The position numbers and the translations under genes are program-made. The notes below the pieces were generated by a model. The model was not told where the DNA came from and did no database searches. It saw only the letters and a list, made by a program, of their open reading frames with translations. Positions 1 to 6,156 of a DNA stretch of 20,538 nucleotides are shown piece by piece (position 1 is the stretch's first letter; each line of letters starts with the position of its first letter). Source of the DNA: Dehalococcoidia bacterium (GTDB lineage Bacteria; Chloroflexota; Dehalococcoidia; Dehalococcoidales; Fen-1064); the NCBI GenBank assembly GCA_003153955.1, contig PMCB01000031.1, forward strand, positions 17,235-37,772, in the 5' to 3' direction.

Positions 1-622
1 CGGTACCGACGGCATGATGCCAGTCCCGGACATCGCCCCATTTCTTGACGGCCTCCGGATTTTCGATGCACAGTGAGGTGCCAACTTCCTGCAGGGCATC
101 CAGGATTAATTCCCGGTTGGCTGTTTTCCATTTGAAAACCACGGTGTATTTATCCGGGGCGGTAACCGAAACTAATTCTCTGAACGCGACCGCGTCGGCG
201 CGGGCGGGACTGACTTGAGTGTAGCCGCTGCCGAGGCCGTACATGCGGTGGAAGTGGAAGACGATATCATCGGCGACAAATTCGCGACCATCAGCCGGCG
301 GCAGATTCTTCCAGTGCACACCCTTACGGACGTGAACCACAAAAGTATGCGGGTCGGTAAATTCCCAGCTTTCCGCCAGGTGGCCTTTGATGCTGCCGTC
401 GGGGCGCTGCCCAACGCGGTAGTCGTAGACCGCCGGGTCCATCGTCCAGTCGTCGACGAACATTTTTTCCATCCAGGCGGTGTGAATCTGGGTCAGGTGC
501 ACGCCGTAATAAGGGTCGAAATTCACGATTTTGCGGTTGAGGCGGATAGTGAATTCGCCGCCGTACTCCGGTTTGCCGAGTTTATCCCACCAGTTTCCTG
601 AAGATGTTGTGTTGGTTCGCAT
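1..622 (-). CDS. ABC transporter family-5 solute-binding protein, N-terminal part (runs off left edge)
   Basis: About 207 N-terminal residues of a peptide/nickel-type (DppA/OppA family) solute-binding protein are visible; the 3' part lies outside the window. The frame starts with ATG at 622, seven bases after an AAGGA Shine-Dalgarno. The protein opens MRTNTTSSGNWWDKLGKPEY and aligns almost residue for residue with the paralogue at 830-2521 (YGGEF, HLTQIHTAWMEKMF, GLGSGYT, APDKYTVVFKWKT). An in-frame TAA sits two codons before the ATG, so no signal peptide or lipobox can be added by moving the start upstream. The family normally delivers oligopeptides, nickel or similar ligands to a membrane permease; the ligand cannot be read here. 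It lies 207 bp downstream of its paralogue on the same strand, in a gap full of hairpins. Permease genes, if present, would lie beyond the left edge. Confidence 0.9.
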   Translation of the reverse strand, partial: MRTNTTSSGNWWDKLGKPEYGGEFTIRLNRKIVNFDPYYGVHLTQIHTAWMEKMFVDDWTMDPAVYDYRVGQRPDGSIKGHLAESWEFTDPHTFVVHVRKGVHWKNLPPADGREFVADDIVFHFHRMYGLGSGYTQVSPARADAVAFRELVSVTAPDKYTVVFKWKTANRELILDALQEVGTSLCIENPEAVKKWGDVRDWHHAVGT

Positions 623-701
623 TCTTATTCCTTAGGTGACACTTAATATTGATTTTCCATCATTACCATAATCGGTACTTCAATAAAACCTCACCCTCTG
701 A

Positions 702-727
702 CTCCCTCTCCATGCGTGGCGAGGGAG
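702..727. repeat. GC-rich hairpin between the solute-binding protein genes
   Basis: CTCCCTC at 702-708 pairs with GAGGGAG at 721-727. An inner CCA/TGG pair surrounds a TGCG loop, with one T/C mismatch at 709/720. It sits beside the hairpin repeat at 738-806. No T tract follows on either strand, so it looks like a dispersed intergenic repeat or an mRNA processing or stability structure more than a terminator. Confidence 0.6.
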
Positions 728-737
728 GAGGTAAGTT

Positions 738-806
738 AGAGGGGCTGCGCCCCTCTCCCATTCACTTCGTTCTGGGACTTTGTAACTCAGGCCTTGCTTA
801 AAACGA
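738..806 (+). repeat. Hairpin repeat family 2, copy A
   Basis: The copy begins with a perfect 8-bp stem, AGAGGGGC (738-745) and GCCCCTCT (749-756), loop TGC. It ends with CTCAGGCCTTGCTTAAAAC. The same order (AGAAGGGC hairpin, a second small hairpin, then CTCAAGCCTTGCTTGAAAC) is found inverted at 12545-12613. The middle hairpin differs in sequence between copies but stays foldable. It lies between two solute-binding protein genes, and no T tract supports termination. Confidence 0.5.
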
Positions 807-829
807 ATAGTTTACTATCTGTACAAACG

Positions 830-2521
830 CTAATGTCCCATTTTCTTTTTCAAATCTTTATCGATCCAGAACCTTGCCGGATAGAAGAAAAGCATCTGGG
901 GGCTGCCGGCGGCGGAACAGACCGCGCCGAACTGGCCGTGGAATCCTTTGAGCCACGGCTGGTAGACGGTGAACGAACCCGGAGAAAGCAGGGAAATGGA
1001 GAAATGCTGCCTGGCAACGTATTCGTTGGCATCGCGCAGGACTTTCTTGCGCGCCTGTTCGTCCGGAGCTGCAATCGCGGCGGGTTGGAAGGCGTCGAAA
1101 ACCGGGTCGCTGACCATCAGGTAGTTCGAGGAATAGCCGGTGTGCAGGCGGCTCAATTGCCGGATGGGTTCGTACCCGTGCCCCAGCGGCGAGACGGTGC
1201 GTTGGGCGAGCTGGTCGTGCTTCCGTTCGGTGAGTACGTATTTAATCCAGTCGGTGGACTCCATCGTCCTGATTTCCATATCGATGCCGACATCTTTGAA
1301 ATACTGCCTGACGATATCCAGCAAAACCATGTCGCCGGTGGTGTCCGCGATGATATTGGTTTTAAATCCGTGGGGATAACCGGCATCTGCCAGTAATTTC
1401 TTCGCCAAAGCCGGATTGTAGGCGTACTGCTCTTTGAGGTCCTGCGGCCATTCTTCCCATGGTAAGCCCCAGCCTTTCATGTTGCGGGAGGTCAGCGAGG
1501 AAGGAATCGGTTCGACGCTGCCCTTATAATAGTTCTTCGCGATGCCGTTAAGGTCGATGGCAAGCTGCATCGCCCGGCGGACGCGGATATCGTTGAATGG
1601 GGGCCGGTCGTTGCGCGGGTCGATGGTGGCGGCGGTATTGGCGGGATGCGCAATCTGCAGTATTTCCGGATTTGTTTTCCGCAGTTCCTGGGCCAGAACG
1701 GGCGAAATCTGGTCGGCGACATCGATGCGGCCGGCGCGCATTTCCGCCAGTGTTTTTTCCTGGTCGAGGATGACGTAAAACTTCAGCGCATCCAGATAGG
1801 GGAGTTTGTTTTCCGGATAGCGTTCGTCATGTCCCCAGTAATCGGGGTTTCTGACGACCGTCGCCGAAACGTCCTGCACAAAATCTTTGAGCATGAACGG
1901 GCCGGTGCCGACGGCATGATGCCAGTCCCGGGTATCGCCGTACTGTTTGACTACTTCCGGGTTTTCGATGCACAGCGAAGTGCCGATTTCCTGCAGGGCA
2001 TCCAGGATTAATTCCCGGCTGGAGGTTTTCCATTTGAAAACAACCGTGTATTTATCAGGGGCGGTCACGGAGATTAATTCTTTGAAAGCCACCACATCGG
2101 CGCGGGCGGGGCTGGGCTTGGTGTAGCCGCTGCCCAGGCCGTACATCCGGTGGAAATGAAAAACGATATCCTCGGCAACAAATTCCCGTCCGTTGGCCGG
2201 CGGCAGGTTTTGCCAGTGCACGCCTTTGCGGACATGGACGACAAACGTGTAAGGGTCGGCAAATTCATAACTCTCGGCGAGGTGGCCGCGGATAGTATTA
2301 TCCGGTTTTTCGCCTTCCCGGAAGTCATTGATTGCCGGGTCCATCAGCCAGTCCAGCGCGAACATTTTTTCCATCCAGGCGGTATAAATCTGGGTCAGGT
2401 GCACCCCGAAATACGGGTCGAAATTGGCGATTCTGCGATTGGTGCGGATGTGCAGTTCGCCGCCGTATTGCGGCTGCCCGAGTTTATCCCACCAGTTGCT
2501 GTTTGTTGTTTTCTTTTCCAT
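830..2521 (-). CDS. ABC transporter family-5 solute-binding protein (peptide/nickel type)
   Basis: This 563-residue protein has the normal length of the DppA/OppA/NikA family. Family hallmarks seen are the YGGELHIRTN opening, GTGPFMLKDF followed by VRNPDYWG near residues 205-230, and VRRAMQLAIDLNGI near residue 310. The ATG at 2521 follows AAGGAAGG at good spacing. The N terminus (MEKKTTNSNWWDKLGQPQYG) is hydrophilic and has no signal peptide or lipobox Cys. An in-frame TAA four codons upstream excludes a longer start. Such proteins usually work outside the membrane, so either an unusual export or anchoring route or a cytoplasmic role must be considered. It is the first gene of a tandem pair with the partial copy at 1-622, and DNA identity is high over the shared 5' 600 bp. 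A TTGACG/TATCAT promoter lies 85-115 bp upstream. The ligand is unknown. Confidence 0.93.
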   Translation of the reverse strand: MEKKTTNSNWWDKLGQPQYGGELHIRTNRRIANFDPYFGVHLTQIYTAWMEKMFALDWLMDPAINDFREGEKPDNTIRGHLAESYEFADPYTFVVHVRKGVHWQNLPPANGREFVAEDIVFHFHRMYGLGSGYTKPSPARADVVAFKELISVTAPDKYTVVFKWKTSSRELILDALQEIGTSLCIENPEVVKQYGDTRDWHHAVGTGPFMLKDFVQDVSATVVRNPDYWGHDERYPENKLPYLDALKFYVILDQEKTLAEMRAGRIDVADQISPVLAQELRKTNPEILQIAHPANTAATIDPRNDRPPFNDIRVRRAMQLAIDLNGIAKNYYKGSVEPIPSSLTSRNMKGWGLPWEEWPQDLKEQYAYNPALAKKLLADAGYPHGFKTNIIADTTGDMVLLDIVRQYFKDVGIDMEIRTMESTDWIKYVLTERKHDQLAQRTVSPLGHGYEPIRQLSRLHTGYSSNYLMVSDPVFDAFQPAAIAAPDEQARKKVLRDANEYVARQHFSISLLSPGSFTVYQPWLKGFHGQFGAVCSAAGSPQMLFFYPARFWIDKDLKKKMGH

Positions 2522-2606
2522 GAACCTTCCTTAATGCCTGTTGACAGGAACTTTTTCAAAAAACACGATGTGAGAAAGGTCCTGTCCGCGATTAATCTTG
2601 AATCCA

Positions 2607-2636
2607 ATGATAGAGCCTTGGGTATGAACCCGTCAA
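2607..2636 (-). promoter_or_regulatory. Probable sigma-70 promoter of the solute-binding protein genes
   Basis: On the minus strand, TTGACG (2631-2636) and TATCAT (2607-2612) are separated by 18 bp. Transcription would start near 2600 and leave a leader of about 80 nt before the ATG at 2521. The leader contains a short CCTGT/ACAGG hairpin. This is a motif match only. Confidence 0.5.
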
Positions 2637-2695
2637 GAAAATAAAGAAGAGTTTTTAAGAAATAAAAATTACGAAGATAGTCTTTAGTGAAGCTT

Positions 2696-2844
2696 TCCAA
2701 AAACTTCTGGATTGTCGGATCAAGTCCGACAATGACAAAAAAACAGGATAGATTCAAGTAAAAACTTGAATCTATCCTCGCTGGCTTGTCATTCCCGACC
2801 TGATCGGGAATCCAGATAAACAATTCCAGACATCAATTTTCGGA
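2696..2844. repeat. MITE/BIME-like hairpin repeat, copy 1
   Basis: This 149-bp non-coding element has imperfect terminal inverted repeats, TCCAAAAA (2696-2703) and TTTTCGGA (2837-2844). Inside are two REP-like hairpins in opposite orientation: TTGTCGGA/TCCGACAA (2712-2732) and TTCCCGA/TCGGGAA (2792-2810). They are bounded by CTGGATT (2707) and AATCCAG (ending 2815). A perfect 15-bp central stem, AGGATAGATTCAAGT/ACTTGAATCTATCCT with loop AAAA (2745-2778), lies between them. A second copy with the same architecture is at 17433-17580. No transposase is present in the window. Confidence 0.8.
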
Positions 2845-2884
2845 TAGCCTTGCTTCAAAAATAAATGTCGCTTTGATCTTAATA

Positions 2885-3238
2885 TTAGTGATTTAACAGA
2901 TACACAATCAGAAAAATTATCGCCGCAATGAATAGCGCCCCGAGACCGGCAAAAGTCATCTGCCAGGCCGGGCGGCGTAGAAAGTTGCGATATTCCGGGT
3001 CTCTCCGTTTTGACAGGTCCCGTTTTTGCTGTTCGACGACACGGTGGGTTAACTCTGCTTTGAGCTGCGCTTTGAATTCTTTGGACGGCGATTTCGGCCA
3101 CGCGGCCATTTCCCGCGTCATTTCCAGCGCGGCTTTCGTATCTTTATCCATTTCCGATTCCTCCGTCAGTTTTTCCCCGGCGGCCGCTTTATCTATATTT
3201 TCCAGCAGTTGTTTATCCTGTTGCTGTTTCTTATTCAT
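2885..3238 (-). CDS. Small single-pass membrane protein, probable anti-sigma factor
   Basis: The product is 117 residues if translation starts at the ATG at 3238, which has GGAG about eight bases upstream inside the sigma gene. This start overlaps the sigma factor stop by 8 bp (ATGAATAA), a sign of translational coupling. Residues 1-90 are highly charged and mostly helical in character (MNKKQQQDKQLLENIDKAAA onward), followed by one transmembrane segment at about 91-115 and a very short tail. No HxxxCxxC zinc motif of ZAS-type anti-sigma factors is present. The role is inferred from position and topology: a cytoplasmic helical domain tethered to the membrane next to an ECF sigma gene is the usual anti-sigma arrangement. 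No family was recognised from sequence. An alternative is an unrelated membrane protein co-transcribed with the sigma gene. Confidence 0.75.
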   Translation of the reverse strand: MNKKQQQDKQLLENIDKAAAGEKLTEESEMDKDTKAALEMTREMAAWPKSPSKEFKAQLKAELTHRVVEQQKRDLSKRRDPEYRNFLRRPAWQMTFAGLGALFIAAIIFLIVYLLNH

Positions 3239-3785
3239 TTTGCCACTCCACAAAACTTTTCCTCAACTTGCCGATGGTGCGGCACAGGATGGAACCGACA
3301 TTGGTCTCGGTCAGATTCAGGATTTGGGCGATTTCCCGGTTGGACATGCCGTTGGAATATTTGAGGACAATCGCTTCCTGTTCGCGTTTATTTAAATGGG
3401 AGATAAACTGCCGCAGCTTCCGGGTATTCTCCGCCAGGATTGCTTCCTCCTCGGGGGAAGGATACTGCGCGTTCGTCTTAGATTCGACATCCGGCACCAC
3501 ATCCTCATGTTTGCCGTAAACCCTGTAGTGGTCGATGACGGTGTTGCGGGCGATGGTAAATATCCAGGTGGAGAAGGAGGCTTTTTGCGGGTTAAACCCC
3601 TCAAATTTAGCGAAAGCCTTCTCGAAAACCGCCGCCGTCAGGTCCTGCGCCATGTGTTCATCCCGGATGCGGAAAGTGACGTAACGGTAAACTTTGGGCA
3701 TAAACTGCTCGTAGAGTTCTGCAAATGCCTCCCGGTTGTCAACGGAAACCTTCTGTTCATTCTTGCGCGTGCCGATATTAAACAT
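3231..3785 (-). CDS. ECF-family RNA polymerase sigma factor
   Basis: This 184-residue sigma factor has the two-domain ECF layout. Region 2 spans about residues 20-90 (AFAELYEQFMPKVYRYV, DLTAAVFEKAFAKF, FSTWIFTIARNTVIDHYR). An acidic linker with PSPEEE near 109-114 follows, then region 4 at about 125-175 (LNKREQEAIVLKYSNGMS, NREIAQILNLTETNVGSI, a helix-turn-helix). Region 3 is absent, as in all ECF factors. It would redirect RNA polymerase to a small regulon in response to a signal relayed by the overlapping membrane protein at 2885-3238. The start is ATG 3785 with a weak GGAG 12 bases upstream. No convincing housekeeping promoter was found; TATAAA lies about 45 bases upstream without a good -35 partner, so autoregulation by an ECF-type promoter is possible but unproven. 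Confidence 0.95.
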   Translation of the reverse strand: MFNIGTRKNEQKVSVDNREAFAELYEQFMPKVYRYVTFRIRDEHMAQDLTAAVFEKAFAKFEGFNPQKASFSTWIFTIARNTVIDHYRVYGKHEDVVPDVESKTNAQYPSPEEEAILAENTRKLRQFISHLNKREQEAIVLKYSNGMSNREIAQILNLTETNVGSILCRTIGKLRKSFVEWQNE

Positions 3786-3862
3786 CTGCGGTTTTATGTC
3801 TCCGGTGTAACACCCTCTATAAATTTATACGAAAGCGCGGCATTTTCATTGCAAATGAAATT

Positions 3863-4540
3863 TTACCCGACTAAATCTAAAACTTCGTTAAGCGAGGTTA
3901 TCGTGGCGCCGTGCCAGTCTTCCAGGTAAGGGTCATTTTTGTTTGCGTGAGGGAAACTGATGCGTACCGGAGTCATCCCGACCGCAGCGGCGGCTTTCAA
4001 TTCCCCGTCCATACCGTCCGCAATATAAAGACATTCATTGGGACTCACCTGCAGTTTTTCCAGGGCAACATGGTAAATACGCGGGTCAGGTTTCATCAAT
4101 CCGACCGCGCAGGAAAAAACGGTGATATCAAAAATGCCGGTAAAGGGTGTTTCATACCAAAGGATAATTGTCTCGGAAGAGCAATTACTGAGTAAGCCGA
4201 TTTTGTGGCCTTTCATTTTCAGTTGAGAAATGGTTTCGACGGCATGAGGTTGAATGGTTAGAACCTGTTCTCTGGTAGTTTTAAGACGCAGTTTAGCCGC
4301 ACGCTGCATCTGCTCTTCGGTCACGTGCAAATTGAGCTCCCGGCAACAATGGGCGATACAATCGTGAGCCAGATAAAATTCTCCGGTCATCCGTTTTTTA
4401 AAGGCGGCTTCCCATGCGCGCGCAATGTCAGCTTCCGGCACGGAAAGTATCGCGGCCATCTCGATGCGCCATTTGGTATTTTCGAGAGTATTCGCGATTA
4501 ATGTCCCGCCTAAATCGAAAATTACCGCTTGATATTTCAT
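3863..4540 (-). CDS. HAD-superfamily hydrolase, downstream tandem copy
   Basis: This 225-residue HAD subfamily IA-like protein has motif I as FDLGGTLI (Asp9, with Gly where the second Asp is usual), motif II GLLSNCSSE, motif III Lys in LMKPDPRIY, and motif IV in YIADGMDGELKAAAAVGM. A helical cap lies between motifs I and II. HAD enzymes use the first Asp as nucleophile for phosphoryl or halide transfer; the substrate cannot be predicted. The ATG at 4540 overlaps the stop of the near-identical upstream copy (ATGA, 4537-4540), implying one transcript and coupled translation. Residues 1-22 and about the last 93 are identical to the other copy apart from the final residue, whereas residues 23-130 carry roughly 18 changes. 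A small AT-rich hairpin (3844-3860) follows the stop but has no T tract. Confidence 0.92.
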   Translation of the reverse strand: MKYQAVIFDLGGTLIANTLENTKWRIEMAAILSVPEADIARAWEAAFKKRMTGEFYLAHDCIAHCCRELNLHVTEEQMQRAAKLRLKTTREQVLTIQPHAVETISQLKMKGHKIGLLSNCSSETIILWYETPFTGIFDITVFSCAVGLMKPDPRIYHVALEKLQVSPNECLYIADGMDGELKAAAAVGMTPVRISFPHANKNDPYLEDWHGATITSLNEVLDLVG

Positions 4541-5214
4541 ATCACCAAATCCAATACTTCGTTAAGTGAGGTTATCGTGGCGCCGTGCCAGTCTTCCAGG
4601 TAAGGGTCATTTTTGTTTGCGTGAGGGAAACTGATGCGTACCGGAGTCATCCCGACCGCAGCGGCGGCTTTCAATTCCCCGTCCATACCGTCCGCAATAT
4701 AAAGACATTCATTGGGACTCACCTGCAGTTTTTCCAGGGCAACATGGTAAATACGCGGGTCAGGTTTCATCAATCCGACCGCGCAGGAAAAAACCGTGAT
4801 ATCAAAAATACCGGTAAACGGCGTTTCATCCCAAACGGTAATTGTCTCACTGGAACAATTACTGAGTAAGCCTATCTTACAGCCTTTGAGTTTGAGCTGA
4901 GAAATAGTGTCAACTGCATGCGGTTGAGTGGTTAGAACCTGTTCTCTGGTAGTATTGAATCGAAGTTTGGCCGCTCGCTGAATCTGCTCTTCTGTCACTG
5001 GCAAATTGAGTTCACGGCAACAATGGGCGATACAATCCTGAACCAGATAAAATTCTCCCGTCATCCGTTTTTTAAAGGCGGCTTCCCATACGCGCGCAAA
5101 GTCAGCTTCCGGCGCGGAAAGTATCGCGGCCATCTCGATGCGCCAATTGGTATTTTCGAGGGTATTCGCGATTAATGTCCCGCCTAAATCGAAAATTACC
5201 GCTTGATATTTCAT
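4537..5214 (-). CDS. HAD-superfamily hydrolase, upstream tandem copy
   Basis: This is the first gene of the tandem HAD pair and also encodes 225 residues. It has the same motifs as its partner: FDLGGTLI, GLLSNCSSE, KPDPRIY and YIADGMDGE. The second Asp of the canonical DxDxT box is Gly; many HAD-like proteins tolerate this, but the Asp normally acts as general acid/base, so catalysis may be altered. Differences from the downstream copy are confined to about residues 23-130, the cap-domain region thought to set substrate choice in this superfamily. A promoter with TTGACA and TACGAT at 17-bp spacing lies just upstream (5248-5276). The Shine-Dalgarno is weak (GGAAAC). A single function shared with the partner, or sub-specialisation by cap divergence, are both possible. 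Confidence 0.92.
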   Translation of the reverse strand: MKYQAVIFDLGGTLIANTLENTNWRIEMAAILSAPEADFARVWEAAFKKRMTGEFYLVQDCIAHCCRELNLPVTEEQIQRAAKLRFNTTREQVLTTQPHAVDTISQLKLKGCKIGLLSNCSSETITVWDETPFTGIFDITVFSCAVGLMKPDPRIYHVALEKLQVSPNECLYIADGMDGELKAAAAVGMTPVRISFPHANKNDPYLEDWHGATITSLNEVLDLVI

Positions 5215-5247
5215 GTTTTATGTTTCCATTTGTTCCAGAATGTTAAT

Positions 5248-5276
5248 ATCGTAAGGCACCGGATTGAATATGTCAA
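5248..5276 (-). promoter_or_regulatory. Probable sigma-70 promoter of the tandem HAD genes
   Basis: On the minus strand a perfect TTGACA (5271-5276) is followed after 17 bp by TACGAT (5248-5253). The predicted start near 5241 gives a leader of about 27 nt before the ATG at 5214. Confidence 0.65.
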
Positions 5277-5331
5277 TGATGACAGGGTGCGGTTTGTAGC
5301 CGTATTTTCAGGATGCCGCCGGTTTCATTCC

Positions 5332-5417
5332 ATCCCGATGAAAGCTTGTCCCGTACTTTGATACGGGATCGGGATCCAGTCGATATAAGCTATTCTGGAT
5401 TCCGGCTTTCGCCGGAA
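5332..5417. repeat. Tandem GC-rich hairpins, REP-like
   Basis: The outer stem ATCCCGAT (5332-5339) and ATCGGGAT (5368-5375) encloses CCCGTA/TACGGG (5350-5367). A second hairpin, TTCCGGC/GCCGGAA with loop TTTC, spans 5400-5417 and is preceded by CTGGA. The CTGGATTCC start recalls the ends of the 149-bp repeats at 2696 and 17433, so this may be a diverged member of that family. It fills the gap between menG and the HAD genes and could slow or stop read-through, though no T tract is present. Confidence 0.55.
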
Positions 5418-5442
5418 AGGAGGAAGGGGGGCAATTTGGAAT

Positions 5443-6156
5443 TTACTTCGTGGCTACGTGAATTGCTGTCGCGCCGAACATCAGGCGGTTGCTGGTTACA
5501 GTCTTGAACCCGGCTTTGACCAATAGTTCGCTCAATTCTTCCGCGGTATAAAACTTGCTGGCAGATGCGGTCAGATAATCATATGCCTCTTTATTTTTAG
5601 AGAGGGAAGTCCCCATCCAGCGGACGAAGGTGCGCAGATAGAGATGGTCCAAGCCGCGCAGCAGTTTGTTCGGGGGCTGGCTGGACTCCACAATCACGAA
5701 CCGGCCGCCTTTCTTCAGGACGCGCACGATTTCCGAGAGGTAGCGCGGTGTATTGGGATTTTTATAAGTCAGGTTACGGAAGGCGAAGGAAATCCCGATG
5801 CAGTCGAAATATTCATTAGTAAAAGGCAAATCCCCGACGTCGCCGTGGATAAAATTTAATGGGGTTGTTAGTTCCGCGTTGGCCGCTTTGGCTTTCGCCT
5901 TCTCCAGCATTTGCGGACTGTAATCGAGGCCGGTTACGCTGCTCGTCGCCGGGGCGTTTTTCGCCAGGTCGATGGCCAGGTCACCGGTGCCGCAGCAGAG
6001 GTCTAAAATTTTAACAGGCTTCGTTTCAAGGCATAATGCGGCAGTTTTCCGGCGCCATTTCGCGTCCTGTCCCCAGGTAAAGACTCGGTTGATCAGGTCA
6101 TACCGGTCCGGGACGGCGGTGAAGATTTTGTGCAGCGGCTTTTGTTCAGTGACCAT
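5443..6156 (-). CDS. menG: Demethylmenaquinone methyltransferase (UbiE/MenG family)
   Basis: This 237-residue SAM-dependent methyltransferase catalyses the C-methylation of demethylmenaquinone, the last step of menaquinone synthesis. Seen in the sequence are the UbiE signature RYDLINRVFTWGQDAKWRR (residues 18-36), the SAM-binding motif LDLCCGTGDLAIDLA (51-65), LDYSPQMLEKA (77-87), and GISFAFRNL (121-129), corresponding to the family's FGxRN motif. The ATG at 6156 (MVTEQKP) is preferred to a longer frame because AGGAG lies eight bases upstream. It overlaps the menA stop by 11 bp. The pairing with the menA-type prenyltransferase makes menaquinone more likely than ubiquinone. It is the last gene of the gatB-secG-menA-menG string. 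Confidence 0.93.
   Translation of the reverse strand: MVTEQKPLHKIFTAVPDRYDLINRVFTWGQDAKWRRKTAALCLETKPVKILDLCCGTGDLAIDLAKNAPATSSVTGLDYSPQMLEKAKAKAANAELTTPLNFIHGDVGDLPFTNEYFDCIGISFAFRNLTYKNPNTPRYLSEIVRVLKKGGRFVIVESSQPPNKLLRGLDHLYLRTFVRWMGTSLSKNKEAYDYLTASASKFYTAEELSELLVKAGFKTVTSNRLMFGATAIHVATK

Noticed and set aside
794..1396. A 200-codon frame antisense to the solute-binding protein gene
   Set aside because: It mirrors a well-supported gene and shows no family motif.
2395..2823. A 142-codon frame crossing the 149-bp repeat, with peptides such as VIVGLDPTIQ and WIPDQVGNDKP
   Set aside because: These peptides are the conceptual translation of REP-like hairpin repeats and the frame also runs antisense-like through non-coding sequence; no ribosome binding site supports it.
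3844..3860. TTTCATT/AATGAAA hairpin after the second HAD gene as a terminator
   Set aside because: The stem is only seven AT-rich pairs and no T tract follows on the minus strand.
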